39,559 nucleotides of DNA, taken from positions 1 to 39,559 of IMG/VR virus record IMGVR_UViG_3300014492_000004; one strand, given 5' to 3'. Shown here in pieces: positions 23,675-31,380 of this stretch. Position 1 is the first letter of the stretch, and each line of letters opens with the position of its first letter. Position numbers and translations under genes: made by a program. The notes beneath the pieces were generated by a model. It had not been told where the DNA came from and ran no database searches. It saw only the letters and a list, made by a program, of their open reading frames with translations. This stretch comes from a virus.

Positions 23675-23717
23675 AAAAAGGCCGGAAGCCCATTTCTGGG
23701 AATCCGGCCTCTTTTCC
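23675..23717 (-). terminator. Intrinsic terminator after tailspike unit, possibly bidirectional
   Basis: The stem pairs AGGCCGGA (23679-23686) with TCCGGCCT (23703-23710), with an inner CCCA/TGGG pair around TTTC. On the minus strand it is followed by TTTTTGCG; on the plus strand by CTTTTCC. It ends the portal-tailspike transcript before the scaffold promoter. Confidence 0.8.
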
Positions 23718-23737
23718 TTCGTAAGAATGTGCGGGGC

Positions 23738-23806
23738 TTAACTCTTCGCGCTCGGCGTGGCTGCGGGCGGCGTGACCGCGCCAGCATAAAGACTACCTGC
23801 GATTGT
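23738..23806 (-). pseudogene. Possible remnant of a structural-protein C-terminus
   Basis: The minus strand reads TIAGSLYAGAVTPPAATPSA then KS and TAA, directly before the terminator and directly after an in-frame TAG at 23807-23809. The same frame upstream of the TAG reads YPLTWQPAEP. There is no proper start. It looks like the end of a lost gene, but it is short enough to be chance. Confidence 0.3.
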
Positions 23807-23870
23807 CTATGGCTCAGCCGGTTGCCATGTTAGTGGGTAACTCCTAAGGCTTTTTATTATTACATTAATA

Positions 23871-26222
23871 TTATTGACTCATATCCAACCATACAGAACC
23901 ATTATACAAAAGGGAAATTACTGATCCAGAGGGATAACCAGTAGCAATATTATTTGCCGGATTAAGATGGGATTTGATTGCTACTGCACTTCCTCCACCT
24001 AGAGCAAAGGTGTTCGCCCCAGCCTGGAGGGTGTGAGCCAGTAAGATCTGCACCTGCATACCTGTCACCGCTTGCTGAGACAGCAGTATCAGGCTGGAGA
24101 ATCTGCCAACTATAGCATTGTTGGCTCCTGTTTCGGACGCAATGAAATTGATCGCCGGGCTCTGGACGGTAGCCGCCGTCGAGAAATTTCCCAAGTAATC
24201 TATATATCCTTTAGCCGTATAAGCACAAGATGGGCAACCGCTTACGTAGCGCCATTGCCAATTGCCACCAACTGTATAATTGTCCGAGTAACGATTGCCG
24301 CCGTTCTCTGATTCGGTGGCTATATTAGTCCCGTCAGTAAGTGTCTCTAATCCGTTGATCTTAAAACCTACATAATTATTCGTGTAGTCCTGGTAAGCTC
24401 CTCGCAGACCTCCAGCAGGGAAAGATGTCTTCCATCCTTGTGTGGCGGACACGTAGTTGTAATTGTTTCCAGTTATGACGTGAAGATCATCTTGGGCGAT
24501 AGAGATAGCGGTCGAATATTGTCCGGGAACCTGCGCAAGAAACTGATTTCCTATTGCGATAAGCTGTGCAGATCCTCCTCCGGCCTGCCGAATATCGATG
24601 AATTTAGATCCGAATGAAGATAGGCCCGGTGGCGTTACGTGATTGTTCATGAGGCTGATAACTAGTTCATTCGTATTCACGTCGCTCGCTTGGACGAGAA
24701 ACGGGACCGTCCCTCCTAAAAGCATTCCATCCAGGGTAATATGAGTCAGCCCTGAAAAATCATTGTCGATGTATACCGGCGTGGCTGATACGGACGCAGA
24801 AATGTACCCTCCATGAACCGCGAGTAAGCCACGGCTGAAATAGATTGCATACGGAACGATGCTACCGCCTTCGCTGAAACTGGAGTTAGTAACGTCCACG
24901 AGATGATAGCCCGCGCCACTGAATGTGGAAGAGTCCATATTGATCCCCCAAGACTCGAAGTCCCACTGGGAGATTTTTGTAAAACTTCCGGTGCCGTCCG
25001 CTCCAGCTACGAAGTTGAAGCATTGATACAAATAGCAGAGACCTTGTTCAAATTTTTGATCGTCAGCCCGCCCTACCTGTATGCCCACAACGCCAGCGTT
25101 AAATAGCCAATTAGACCCGATGTTTCCGAAGGGCCACAGATGAATTGCCCGAAAATAATTAGAGTCCAAAGATCCGTCAATGGAGATTCCTATGTCGTAA
25201 GCTGAAATGTCCAGATTCTCAAAATGACTACGGCCCGTATAGGCTTGCCATGCGCTACTGGCATAAGTTCCTTTGTAGCTTATTCCGTCCCAAGCACTCA
25301 CAATCGCAACGTTTTGAACATTAGCATCCAGTGTGTCATTCAGGTTGAGACCTGTCCAATGGGCAAGCAGCGTGCGGTTGGCGACCCCGAAGTTTTGAGG
25401 GAATACAATTTGAAAGTCTCGGAAGGATGGGCCAGCGATATTTTCGACCGGCTGGCCGCTGGAGCCACAGTCGGTATTGAACACCGCCGCAGTTGGATCA
25501 CTAGATGTTTGAGGAAAAGATGTTGTAGGCGCAATTATACTTCCCCGTCCAATTCCCACAACACTAGAATATTGCCAATTGGAACAAAGTGTTATTTTAC
25601 TACTAACTTTAAACGAACCAATTGGAATAAGAATTTCACCATTAACAGCTTCTGCTGCAGTTGCTGCCGCTTGAATAGCAACTGTAGAGTCCGCCACTCC
25701 GGTCGGATCGGCTCCGTATGTGCGTACGTCGAAAACCGGAGGATTCGTCATCGTCACCCAATTTGCAGGTACCGAAAGCGGGCCAGTGAATCCGAGTATA
25801 GGAGTGGAGGAAAGAAACACAAATACGGTTCCCTGTGAGTTCGCGACGGAGTTTCCGGTAAGCACGAGGGAGAAATTTCCTTGAATCGGTGGGGCTAACG
25901 CCGAGAATGCTTGGGCGGTAGAACCCAGATTTACAGCTGCCCCGGCAAGCGCGTCCACGCCGGCCGAATCGGTAATCCTCACCGAATAACCGGCAGTTGG
26001 CGATGGCGTACCCGGTACCGTTTCTACCTGGGTGATGAAATACCCGTTGCAGCAACCTTGCAGTTTGGCTGGAGTCACAGGCACAGACCCATTGCTGCCG
26101 GCGGTCCAATTGAAGGCCAATACCCAATTGCCGGACGTGCCGAGTTGCGAGATGGTCTGCTGTACTCCGGCCGCGCCGAACGCCGTACCGGCTAGAAAGA
26201 CCGCGAGTAGTGCCTTCTTCAT
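23871..26222 (-). CDS. Tailspike with Sec signal peptide and beta-helix
   Basis: The 783-residue protein starts at ATG 26222 after AGGAGGT. It begins with signal peptide MKKALLAVFLAGTAFG, then an N-terminal domain (about 18-160) nearly identical at its start to the next spike (GVQQTISQLGTSGNWVLAFN). At about 165 comes the pectate-lyase-type phrase DVRTYGADPTGVADSTVAIQ, which opens a right-handed beta-helix spanning most of the chain (IDGSLDSNYFRAIHLWPFGN, VDVTNSSFSEGGSI). The C-terminus is a small beta domain. It probably binds and may cut host surface glycans. It is the last gene before the terminator and differs from the second spike after the shared N-terminus. Confidence 0.85.
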   Translation of the reverse strand: MKKALLAVFLAGTAFGAAGVQQTISQLGTSGNWVLAFNWTAGSNGSVPVTPAKLQGCCNGYFITQVETVPGTPSPTAGYSVRITDSAGVDALAGAAVNLGSTAQAFSALAPPIQGNFSLVLTGNSVANSQGTVFVFLSSTPILGFTGPLSVPANWVTMTNPPVFDVRTYGADPTGVADSTVAIQAAATAAEAVNGEILIPIGSFKVSSKITLCSNWQYSSVVGIGRGSIIAPTTSFPQTSSDPTAAVFNTDCGSSGQPVENIAGPSFRDFQIVFPQNFGVANRTLLAHWTGLNLNDTLDANVQNVAIVSAWDGISYKGTYASSAWQAYTGRSHFENLDISAYDIGISIDGSLDSNYFRAIHLWPFGNIGSNWLFNAGVVGIQVGRADDQKFEQGLCYLYQCFNFVAGADGTGSFTKISQWDFESWGINMDSSTFSGAGYHLVDVTNSSFSEGGSIVPYAIYFSRGLLAVHGGYISASVSATPVYIDNDFSGLTHITLDGMLLGGTVPFLVQASDVNTNELVISLMNNHVTPPGLSSFGSKFIDIRQAGGGSAQLIAIGNQFLAQVPGQYSTAISIAQDDLHVITGNNYNYVSATQGWKTSFPAGGLRGAYQDYTNNYVGFKINGLETLTDGTNIATESENGGNRYSDNYTVGGNWQWRYVSGCPSCAYTAKGYIDYLGNFSTAATVQSPAINFIASETGANNAIVGRFSSLILLSQQAVTGMQVQILLAHTLQAGANTFALGGGSAVAIKSHLNPANNIATGYPSGSVISLLYNGSVWLDMSQ

Positions 26223-26301
26223 TGAATACCTCCTGGCGCGGGCTGGAGTGCTGCCTGTTGCGCCATCTGCTGCTGGTGCTGCATCCCCGTGACGTGCTCC
26301 A
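26132..26301 (-). repeat. Duplicated portal-end/spike-start segment, copy 1
   Basis: This 170-base segment matches 28731-28900 with two mismatches (26192 and 26288). It covers the first 30 or so codons of the spike, its ribosome site and the last codons of a portal fragment. Similarity continues rightward for another roughly 107 bases, with more than 20 mismatches. Confidence 0.92.
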
Positions 26302-26425
26302 CCGCATCCGTGGCTTCCGCCAGGTGGGTAACAACCGCATCATGGCTGTGGTCCATTTGCTTCTCAATCATGGCCTTGATGAGCTTGATTTTCTCCACGT
26401 CCACCTTGAGTACCACTCGTTTCAT
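26219..26425 (-). CDS. Portal C-terminal fragment gene (duplicate)
   Basis: The 68 codons from ATG 26425 encode a protein matching the last 60 residues of the portal (KVDVEKIKLIKAMIEKQMDH ... GMQHQQQMAQQAALQPAPGG) with only three changes (I/L, K/R, A/S). Most of the DNA differences from the portal gene are at third codon positions, so the peptide was selected somewhere. It begins just after the second spike's stop and its own stop overlaps the first spike's ATG (ATGA). It may be a recombination scar from another phage's portal, or a kept leader that delivers ribosomes to the spike. A start at 26446 is also possible. Confidence 0.6.
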   Translation of the reverse strand: MKRVVLKVDVEKIKLIKAMIEKQMDHSHDAVVTHLAEATDAVEHVTGMQHQQQMAQQAALQPAPGGIQ

Positions 26426-26430
26426 TCGGC

Positions 26431-28821
26431 TCACCATGGATTGCAACTGTAAACGAAAAAATGGCCATTGGCCGATGTAAAAGCGTTGAAACTGGCAGAG
26501 GTGGCGCTGAACCCAACATTAGGTAGAAAGGTTCCAGTCGTGGTGTCAGTAAGCGTGCAAGCGTATCCTCTCGCCGACGGCAAATTCCCCAGAGTTAGCG
26601 TACAGGTAGACTGCCCGGACTGGAACGTCCCGGACTGACTGAGGGAGCTGTACCCAACATTGGTCACCGTCCCACATCCCCCGAAAGTCGGCGCTCCAAC
26701 CCCCGTAGGGATCAACTGGTAATACCCATTCAGCGCCACGAACGGCTTAGTGAATCCCCACCCGTTAAAGTAATTGTCGTTGACCCAATTGTTACTATCC
26801 CCGCCGCCTCCCGTGTCGAAGAGAATAGCGGTCCCGGTGTTGCTGCCGATCGGCGGGAAGTAGTTCCCTACCGCCATAACTTTACCGCCGTCATGGTTGT
26901 AGATGGCGGGTATCAGGTAGTTGGTCGATGTAGAAGAATTCAGAATAATGTTGTCGTTGAAAAGCAGATCTCCAGGGATTACATTGCTGACGATCTGCCA
27001 CGAGCCACCCTGCCCCAGAAGGAACGTTACATTGGTGATTCCCAAGACACCGTTGTTGGAGAATAGTGGAGTTTCAGTGGAAAATACCACCCCGGTTTGC
27101 GTGCCGGCGGTCGACGTAAGGGTGATGGATATGTTGGAATTCCACGTCTGGATGGTATAGGGTAGGCCATTTATCAGGACCTGCCCCCCCGCAGCAAGCC
27201 CGGCAAAGTTCAGCAACCCAGATACGTATGACACCGCCGTTCCGGCCGTATTTACAATTCCGGTGTTAATCGCGTTCGAGATCAACCCGGACGAAATATT
27301 CAGAGTCCCATTTACTGTGAGAGTCGCCACCTGGCCAAACCCCAGTTTCCACACTCCGCTTGCCACTGAAAGCTGACCACAGTTCAGCTTAATCACCCCA
27401 TTAGCCGTATCTACCATCAGGCTCGAAACTGTTGCAAAAGTACAACTTCCACGCCCGTATGTCGGGTCATACTCGAAGTCCATCGTCACGGGGAAATTGG
27501 AGTTTTTGAAATTGGTCATCGCGAGATCATACAGCCCCGCCGTCCATAGAGCTGTCCCATGGGCGCCCCAAATCTGACCTTGGTTCCCGGTCATGTCGTG
27601 CGGATAGAACTGGTAGTTAGACAACGTTTCTTCGTTGTCCGATCCGTTCATCACAATCCCGTAGTTGAAGGCGGAAATCTCGATATTTGACAGCCTCACC
27701 TGAGTGCCGATTTCGACGAAAACCCAATTGCCGCCTGACACTGGACTTGTGGTCCCGCTGCACCCTCCCGTGGCGCACACGTATGTGATGCTAGCAACGG
27801 AGGCGAAAGCCCCGGCTGCATACGTATTGCCAGAAACCCAAGCCGGGGCTACCCCGTTTGGATGGATGCTGATTCCGGTCATAGCCTGGGTGATCTTGAC
27901 GCTGTCAATGGAGGCATAGTCGCACCCATAATAATCACCGCAAGCAATTCCTGGAGGAAAGTTTACCAGTGAGGCGTAGTTGGTCGTATCCGTGTTCTGG
28001 AAACGGATAGAGATGTCTCGGACCTTAGGAACACCTGGGCACAGATCACTTGTAATGGGGCAATTTGCATCCATTGCGTAGTTCAATACAAGCACGCCAA
28101 CCGCCGACAGATTGAACGACGGCGGCACTAGTATTACAGATCCTTGCCCATCGAAGACGATCGACCCCGTGCCGATGCAGGCATCAGTGAATTTGTATGT
28201 GCCGTAGGGGAACAGTACCGTGCCATTACCCATGGCTTGCGCCGCGGCGGCCGCGGAGTTACACGCGACCGTCGAGGACGAGACACCCGTGGGATCGCCG
28301 CCGAACACCCTGATGTCTACCACCGGGGAATTCGTCAGACTCAACCAATTCGTAGCTGCGGTATTGATAGCGGCCACGTTGACAGTCCTCTGTTTGGCGA
28401 TAAAAACGTATACCGTACCGGTCGCACTGGGTACCGAATTACCGGACAGCGAAAGCGTGAACGTTCCCTGAATGGGAGCCGCCGTTGTCGCCGCCGAGAA
28501 TCCTTGAGACAAAGTGTTACTCAGGGAAGACGCGGCCGAACCAAGCATATCGACTCCGGCCGAGTCCAGGATCTTGACGGAATAGCCCACAGTGGGTGCC
28601 ACCGCCGCGCCTGGGACAGTTTCCACCTGCACGACGTAGTACCCGTTACAGCAGCCTTGGAGCTCCGCTACCGTATTCGGTACGTTCCCGCTTCCGTCTG
28701 CCGTCCAGTTGTAGGCGAGCACCCAATTCCCGGACGTGCCGAGTTGCGAGATGGTCTGCTGTACTCCGGCCGCGCCGAACGCCGTACCGGATAGAAAGAC
28801 CGCGAGTAGTGCCTTCTTCAT
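26431..28821 (-). CDS. Second tailspike with Sec signal peptide
   Basis: The 796-residue protein starts at ATG 28821, inside the portal stop. The N-terminus repeats that of the first spike (MKKALLAVFLSGTAFG signal, then GVQQTISQLGTSGNWVLAYN). At about 168 it has VDIRVFGGDPTGVSSSTV, which opens a beta-helix. The rest is unrelated in detail to the first spike. It contains a carbohydrate-binding-like insert with the phrase YVCATGGCSGTTSPVSGG (about 335-352). The C-terminal 60 residues (STCTLTLGNLPSARGYACTL ... HFFVYSCNPW) have paired cysteines. Two different receptor-binding spikes suggest a broader or variable host-surface range. Confidence 0.85.
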   Translation of the reverse strand: MKKALLAVFLSGTAFGAAGVQQTISQLGTSGNWVLAYNWTADGSGNVPNTVAELQGCCNGYYVVQVETVPGAAVAPTVGYSVKILDSAGVDMLGSAASSLSNTLSQGFSAATTAAPIQGTFTLSLSGNSVPSATGTVYVFIAKQRTVNVAAINTAATNWLSLTNSPVVDIRVFGGDPTGVSSSTVACNSAAAAAQAMGNGTVLFPYGTYKFTDACIGTGSIVFDGQGSVILVPPSFNLSAVGVLVLNYAMDANCPITSDLCPGVPKVRDISIRFQNTDTTNYASLVNFPPGIACGDYYGCDYASIDSVKITQAMTGISIHPNGVAPAWVSGNTYAAGAFASVASITYVCATGGCSGTTSPVSGGNWVFVEIGTQVRLSNIEISAFNYGIVMNGSDNEETLSNYQFYPHDMTGNQGQIWGAHGTALWTAGLYDLAMTNFKNSNFPVTMDFEYDPTYGRGSCTFATVSSLMVDTANGVIKLNCGQLSVASGVWKLGFGQVATLTVNGTLNISSGLISNAINTGIVNTAGTAVSYVSGLLNFAGLAAGGQVLINGLPYTIQTWNSNISITLTSTAGTQTGVVFSTETPLFSNNGVLGITNVTFLLGQGGSWQIVSNVIPGDLLFNDNIILNSSTSTNYLIPAIYNHDGGKVMAVGNYFPPIGSNTGTAILFDTGGGGDSNNWVNDNYFNGWGFTKPFVALNGYYQLIPTGVGAPTFGGCGTVTNVGYSSLSQSGTFQSGQSTCTLTLGNLPSARGYACTLTDTTTGTFLPNVGFSATSASFNAFTSANGHFFVYSCNPW

Positions 28822-28900
28822 TGAATACCTCCTGGCGCGGGCTGGAGTGCTGCCTGTTGCGCCATCTGCTGCTGGTGCTGCATCCCTGTGACGTGCTCCA
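28731..28900 (-). repeat. Duplicated portal-end/spike-start segment, copy 2
   Basis: This is the partner of 26132-26301, offset by 2599 bases. Here the portal part belongs to the intact portal gene and the spike part to the second spike. Confidence 0.92.
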
Positions 28901-30929
28901 CTGCGTCCGTAGCTTCCGCCAGGTGCGTGACCACGGCATCGTGCGAGTGATCCATCTGTTTTTCGATCATGGACCGAATCAGCTTTAGTTTCTCCACGTC
29001 CACCTTGCCCTGCGTCTCGATGCTCTTGGTCTGGAGCTTCAGTGCCACCTGCTGCAAAAGCTGTTTGGCCTGCTGAAGTTGTTGAGTCAGCACCGCGTTC
29101 TGCTGCTGTAGTTGCGCTGGGTTAACCCCGCCCTTCTTGGCCTGCAAAGCTTGCTGAATCTGCGGCGGCATGGCAAGCTCTGCGATCTCGGCCAGGTCTT
29201 CGTACCCACGGAGCCGGAATATCGTCGGCAGGTAGAGCACGGCAAGCTGGGGGTCGGACTGCACTAACGATGTGAGGAAGTCGTCTTCCTCGTCCACCTT
29301 GGCCGCATAGGATTTCCCGGCTTGGATGATGACACCGTAGTCTCCGTCGTCGATCTTGATATGCGGCTGGCCCTCGTATCCCGGCACCTCGGGATTCACG
29401 CCGGGCTCCATATCCATCGTGATTGGCACGGTCTGGGATTGCCGCTGGTCTTCCTTCATGACCTTCCAGATCCGCGGCGTGTCGGCCAGCGAAAGCATGA
29501 GGTCAATCCCCACGCGGCCGGTATGCCACATAGCCTGTAGTCCGTTATCCTCGTAGTGAAAATTGGCCAGGGAGGTCTGCTGCGATCGGCGCTCTACGGC
29601 GATCCCTGACAGGTCGGCTTGCGATGGCTTGGTTACCGTGTCGACGTATCCGATAGCGCCCTTGAGCGCGTCAATACCCTGTGCCGTTGCTTCGGTCGAA
29701 CCCTGAATCATCGGCTCCGCATTGGCTCTTTCTGGGGGGGGCGCCAGGTTGCCTTGGATTGTGACAGGCTCGGCCTCGAGATAATAGTGCCGGCGGCCGT
29801 CGCGCCACTTCTTGTCCTTGAACTGGCCCTTCGTCCCGAGCCAAAGCGCGTCGTTAACGTCGGCCATGCGCGTTGCGGTCTTGGACATCCCAACGTTAAT
29901 GAATTGCTGTGGATCTCGAGCGTAACGCACCGCAGACACGTAACGTCGCTTTCCGTTACTGATTCTCTCCAGACCAAGCGTGGGGATGATGCCGATCCAT
30001 TCGGAAGCCCAAATCGACTCTTCGAGGCGTTTTTGACCATCTACGATGTCACGATGGACAATCCGCTCCGTCACCGGCCATGAGCGCGCCGGCTCGTCGC
30101 CTTCCATCAAGTCTTCGTCGGCCACTTCGGAGCCATCGGCCAATTGGTGCATCTTGGTTTCGACCTTCTCGACCCACCAATAGACGGCGACCCATACTGT
30201 GTCCTCGTCGCCCCATTCGTTGAGTTCCTCGCCGTCGGGGAACGGGAACGGAACGGCCTCGTAACCGGGGAATGCGCGCTCAAACTCTCCACGCTTATAG
30301 CGCTTGCGCTTGAAGGCATATTCGGCGTCGGAGTAGTCGAGTTCCTGAACGGCCGGGTCGAAATAGACGCTGAGAGGGTCGGGAACTCGCTTTAGCCGCG
30401 GCTCCTGGAGCCCCTTTCGACCGACGTACTCACAGGTCCACTCGACGTACCCGAACCCGCCAGAAGCCGCGTAAGCCTGGGCGCAGTCAAAGGCCAGGTC
30501 AGCGTGACTTTCGTAGAGGACATGGCGGAATTTACCCTCGATTATCTCGGCGGTCTGCGGGTTGCCCTCATCGCCCGCCGATACCTTGGGCTGTGGCCTG
30601 TCCTGGCGCGCCTGGTTTACAATCTGGTTTATCAGCGGATTTAGGCGGTCCATCGTTAGCGCCGGCACCCAGTCGGCGTCACGATTCTGCTTCACCACCG
30701 GGTCCCACTGATCGCTCGGGTCGCCGGACACGAAACGCAGATCCTCACGGAAGTCCTTGCGAGGGATCTCCCACCCAGTGCGGGCCGCCTCGAAGCGGTC
30801 GCGCATGGTCTGCATGTACTTTTCTTGGTCTTTCGTGGTTTTCTGGGAGGTTTTCTTTTCGGGAGGGGACTCGGGCCGCTGGATATTGTACGGCTGCGTG
30901 CCCGAGTTGGCGTAGGTGTTACGGCTCAT
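28818..30929 (-). CDS. Portal protein, P22 gp1-like
   Basis: The 703-residue protein forms the dodecameric vertex for DNA packaging and exit. The N-terminal region has TMRDRFEAARTGWEIPRKDF and ALTMDRLNPLINQIVNQARQ. The wing and stem region includes DPLSVYFDPAVQELDYSDAE, RKRYKRGEFERAFPG and a glutamine-rich helical C-terminus (LQQQNAVLTQQLQQAKQLLQ) that in P22 forms the internal barrel. Length and order agree with P22-type portals. The last 60 residues are duplicated before the first spike. A strong hairpin with a GUGA loop precedes the start. Confidence 0.88.
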   Translation of the reverse strand: MSRNTYANSGTQPYNIQRPESPPEKKTSQKTTKDQEKYMQTMRDRFEAARTGWEIPRKDFREDLRFVSGDPSDQWDPVVKQNRDADWVPALTMDRLNPLINQIVNQARQDRPQPKVSAGDEGNPQTAEIIEGKFRHVLYESHADLAFDCAQAYAASGGFGYVEWTCEYVGRKGLQEPRLKRVPDPLSVYFDPAVQELDYSDAEYAFKRKRYKRGEFERAFPGYEAVPFPFPDGEELNEWGDEDTVWVAVYWWVEKVETKMHQLADGSEVADEDLMEGDEPARSWPVTERIVHRDIVDGQKRLEESIWASEWIGIIPTLGLERISNGKRRYVSAVRYARDPQQFINVGMSKTATRMADVNDALWLGTKGQFKDKKWRDGRRHYYLEAEPVTIQGNLAPPPERANAEPMIQGSTEATAQGIDALKGAIGYVDTVTKPSQADLSGIAVERRSQQTSLANFHYEDNGLQAMWHTGRVGIDLMLSLADTPRIWKVMKEDQRQSQTVPITMDMEPGVNPEVPGYEGQPHIKIDDGDYGVIIQAGKSYAAKVDEEDDFLTSLVQSDPQLAVLYLPTIFRLRGYEDLAEIAELAMPPQIQQALQAKKGGVNPAQLQQQNAVLTQQLQQAKQLLQQVALKLQTKSIETQGKVDVEKLKLIRSMIEKQMDHSHDAVVTHLAEATDAVEHVTGMQHQQQMAQQAALQPAPGGIQ

Positions 30930-30936
30930 TCAATTT

Positions 30937-30971
30937 GCGGCCCGAAACCGTCTCACGACGGGTCGGGCCGC
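30937..30971 (-). promoter_or_regulatory. Long hairpin with GNRA loop ahead of portal gene
   Basis: Nine outer pairs (GCGGCCCGA with TCGGGCCGC) and five inner pairs (CCGTC with GACGG) close on GUGA in the minus-strand RNA. No T-run follows, so it is unlikely to be a terminator. It sits eight bases from the portal ATG and resembles the shorter hairpins at 14456, 22161 and 23152. Confidence 0.65.
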
Positions 30972-30983
30972 CCTGCGAAAACC

Positions 30984-31271
30984 TTATTCCTCGTCGGCCG
31001 CCGTCTCGCGGTTGGGCTCGTCGTCTTCCTTATCCGTTCCAGATGGGAAGCAATGCCCCATGACCGCCGCAAGGTGCTCTTGCGCGTGCTTCATGGTCGG
31101 GTGGATGGCTTCCTCCATCTCGTGATCCTCCATCGGGCCGCCGCCCTGCCCGCCGCGCTTATACTTCATGTGCGTTTCGGACACGAGGCCGCCGTCGGCT
31201 CCGGTCGCGGGCCTGAACTCCATGCCCACTACTTCTCCCTTGCGGGATCTGCTGCTCGAATTACCGGCCAT
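30984..31271 (-). CDS. Hypothetical polar protein
   Basis: This 95-residue protein starts at ATG 31271 after GGGAGAAAAT. It is Gly/Glu/His-rich and probably disordered (GGQGGGPMEDHEMEEAIHPT), with a helix around MKHAQEHLAAVMGH and an acidic tail ending in ADEE. It is the last gene before the portal. An assembly role is possible; no family is recognised. Confidence 0.6.
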   Translation of the reverse strand: MAGNSSSRSRKGEVVGMEFRPATGADGGLVSETHMKYKRGGQGGGPMEDHEMEEAIHPTMKHAQEHLAAVMGHCFPSGTDKEDDEPNRETAADEE

Positions 31272-31380
31272 ATTTTCTCCCGTCCTTAATCGCTGCTACG
31301 GCGTACGCGAACACTATCACGACACAGAGGCCAGCGCCGAGGCCGAGCACGATACCCCAGAGCTTCTCGATTATCGGCAT
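31261..31380 (-). CDS. 39-residue single-span membrane protein
   Basis: ATG 31380 overlaps the upstream stop (TAATG). The peptide has one strong membrane helix (GIVLGLGAGLCVVIVFAYAV, residues 9-28) and a positive tail (IKDGRKYGR). It overlaps the next start by 11 bases. It could be a pinholin-like or regulator peptide, but the gene neighbourhood (chaperonin, portal) gives no lysis context. Confidence 0.58.
   Translation of the reverse strand: MPIIEKLWGIVLGLGAGLCVVIVFAYAVAAIKDGRKYGR

Noticed and set aside
23285-23693. Frames on both strands between tailspike and scaffold
   Set aside because: No usable ribosome sites, unusual Cys/Arg/Ser composition and contradictory strands. I left the stretch as noncoding.
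25224-25838. Plus-strand frame of 204 codons within the first tailspike
   Set aside because: It is antisense to a clear beta-helix coding region and has typical complement composition.
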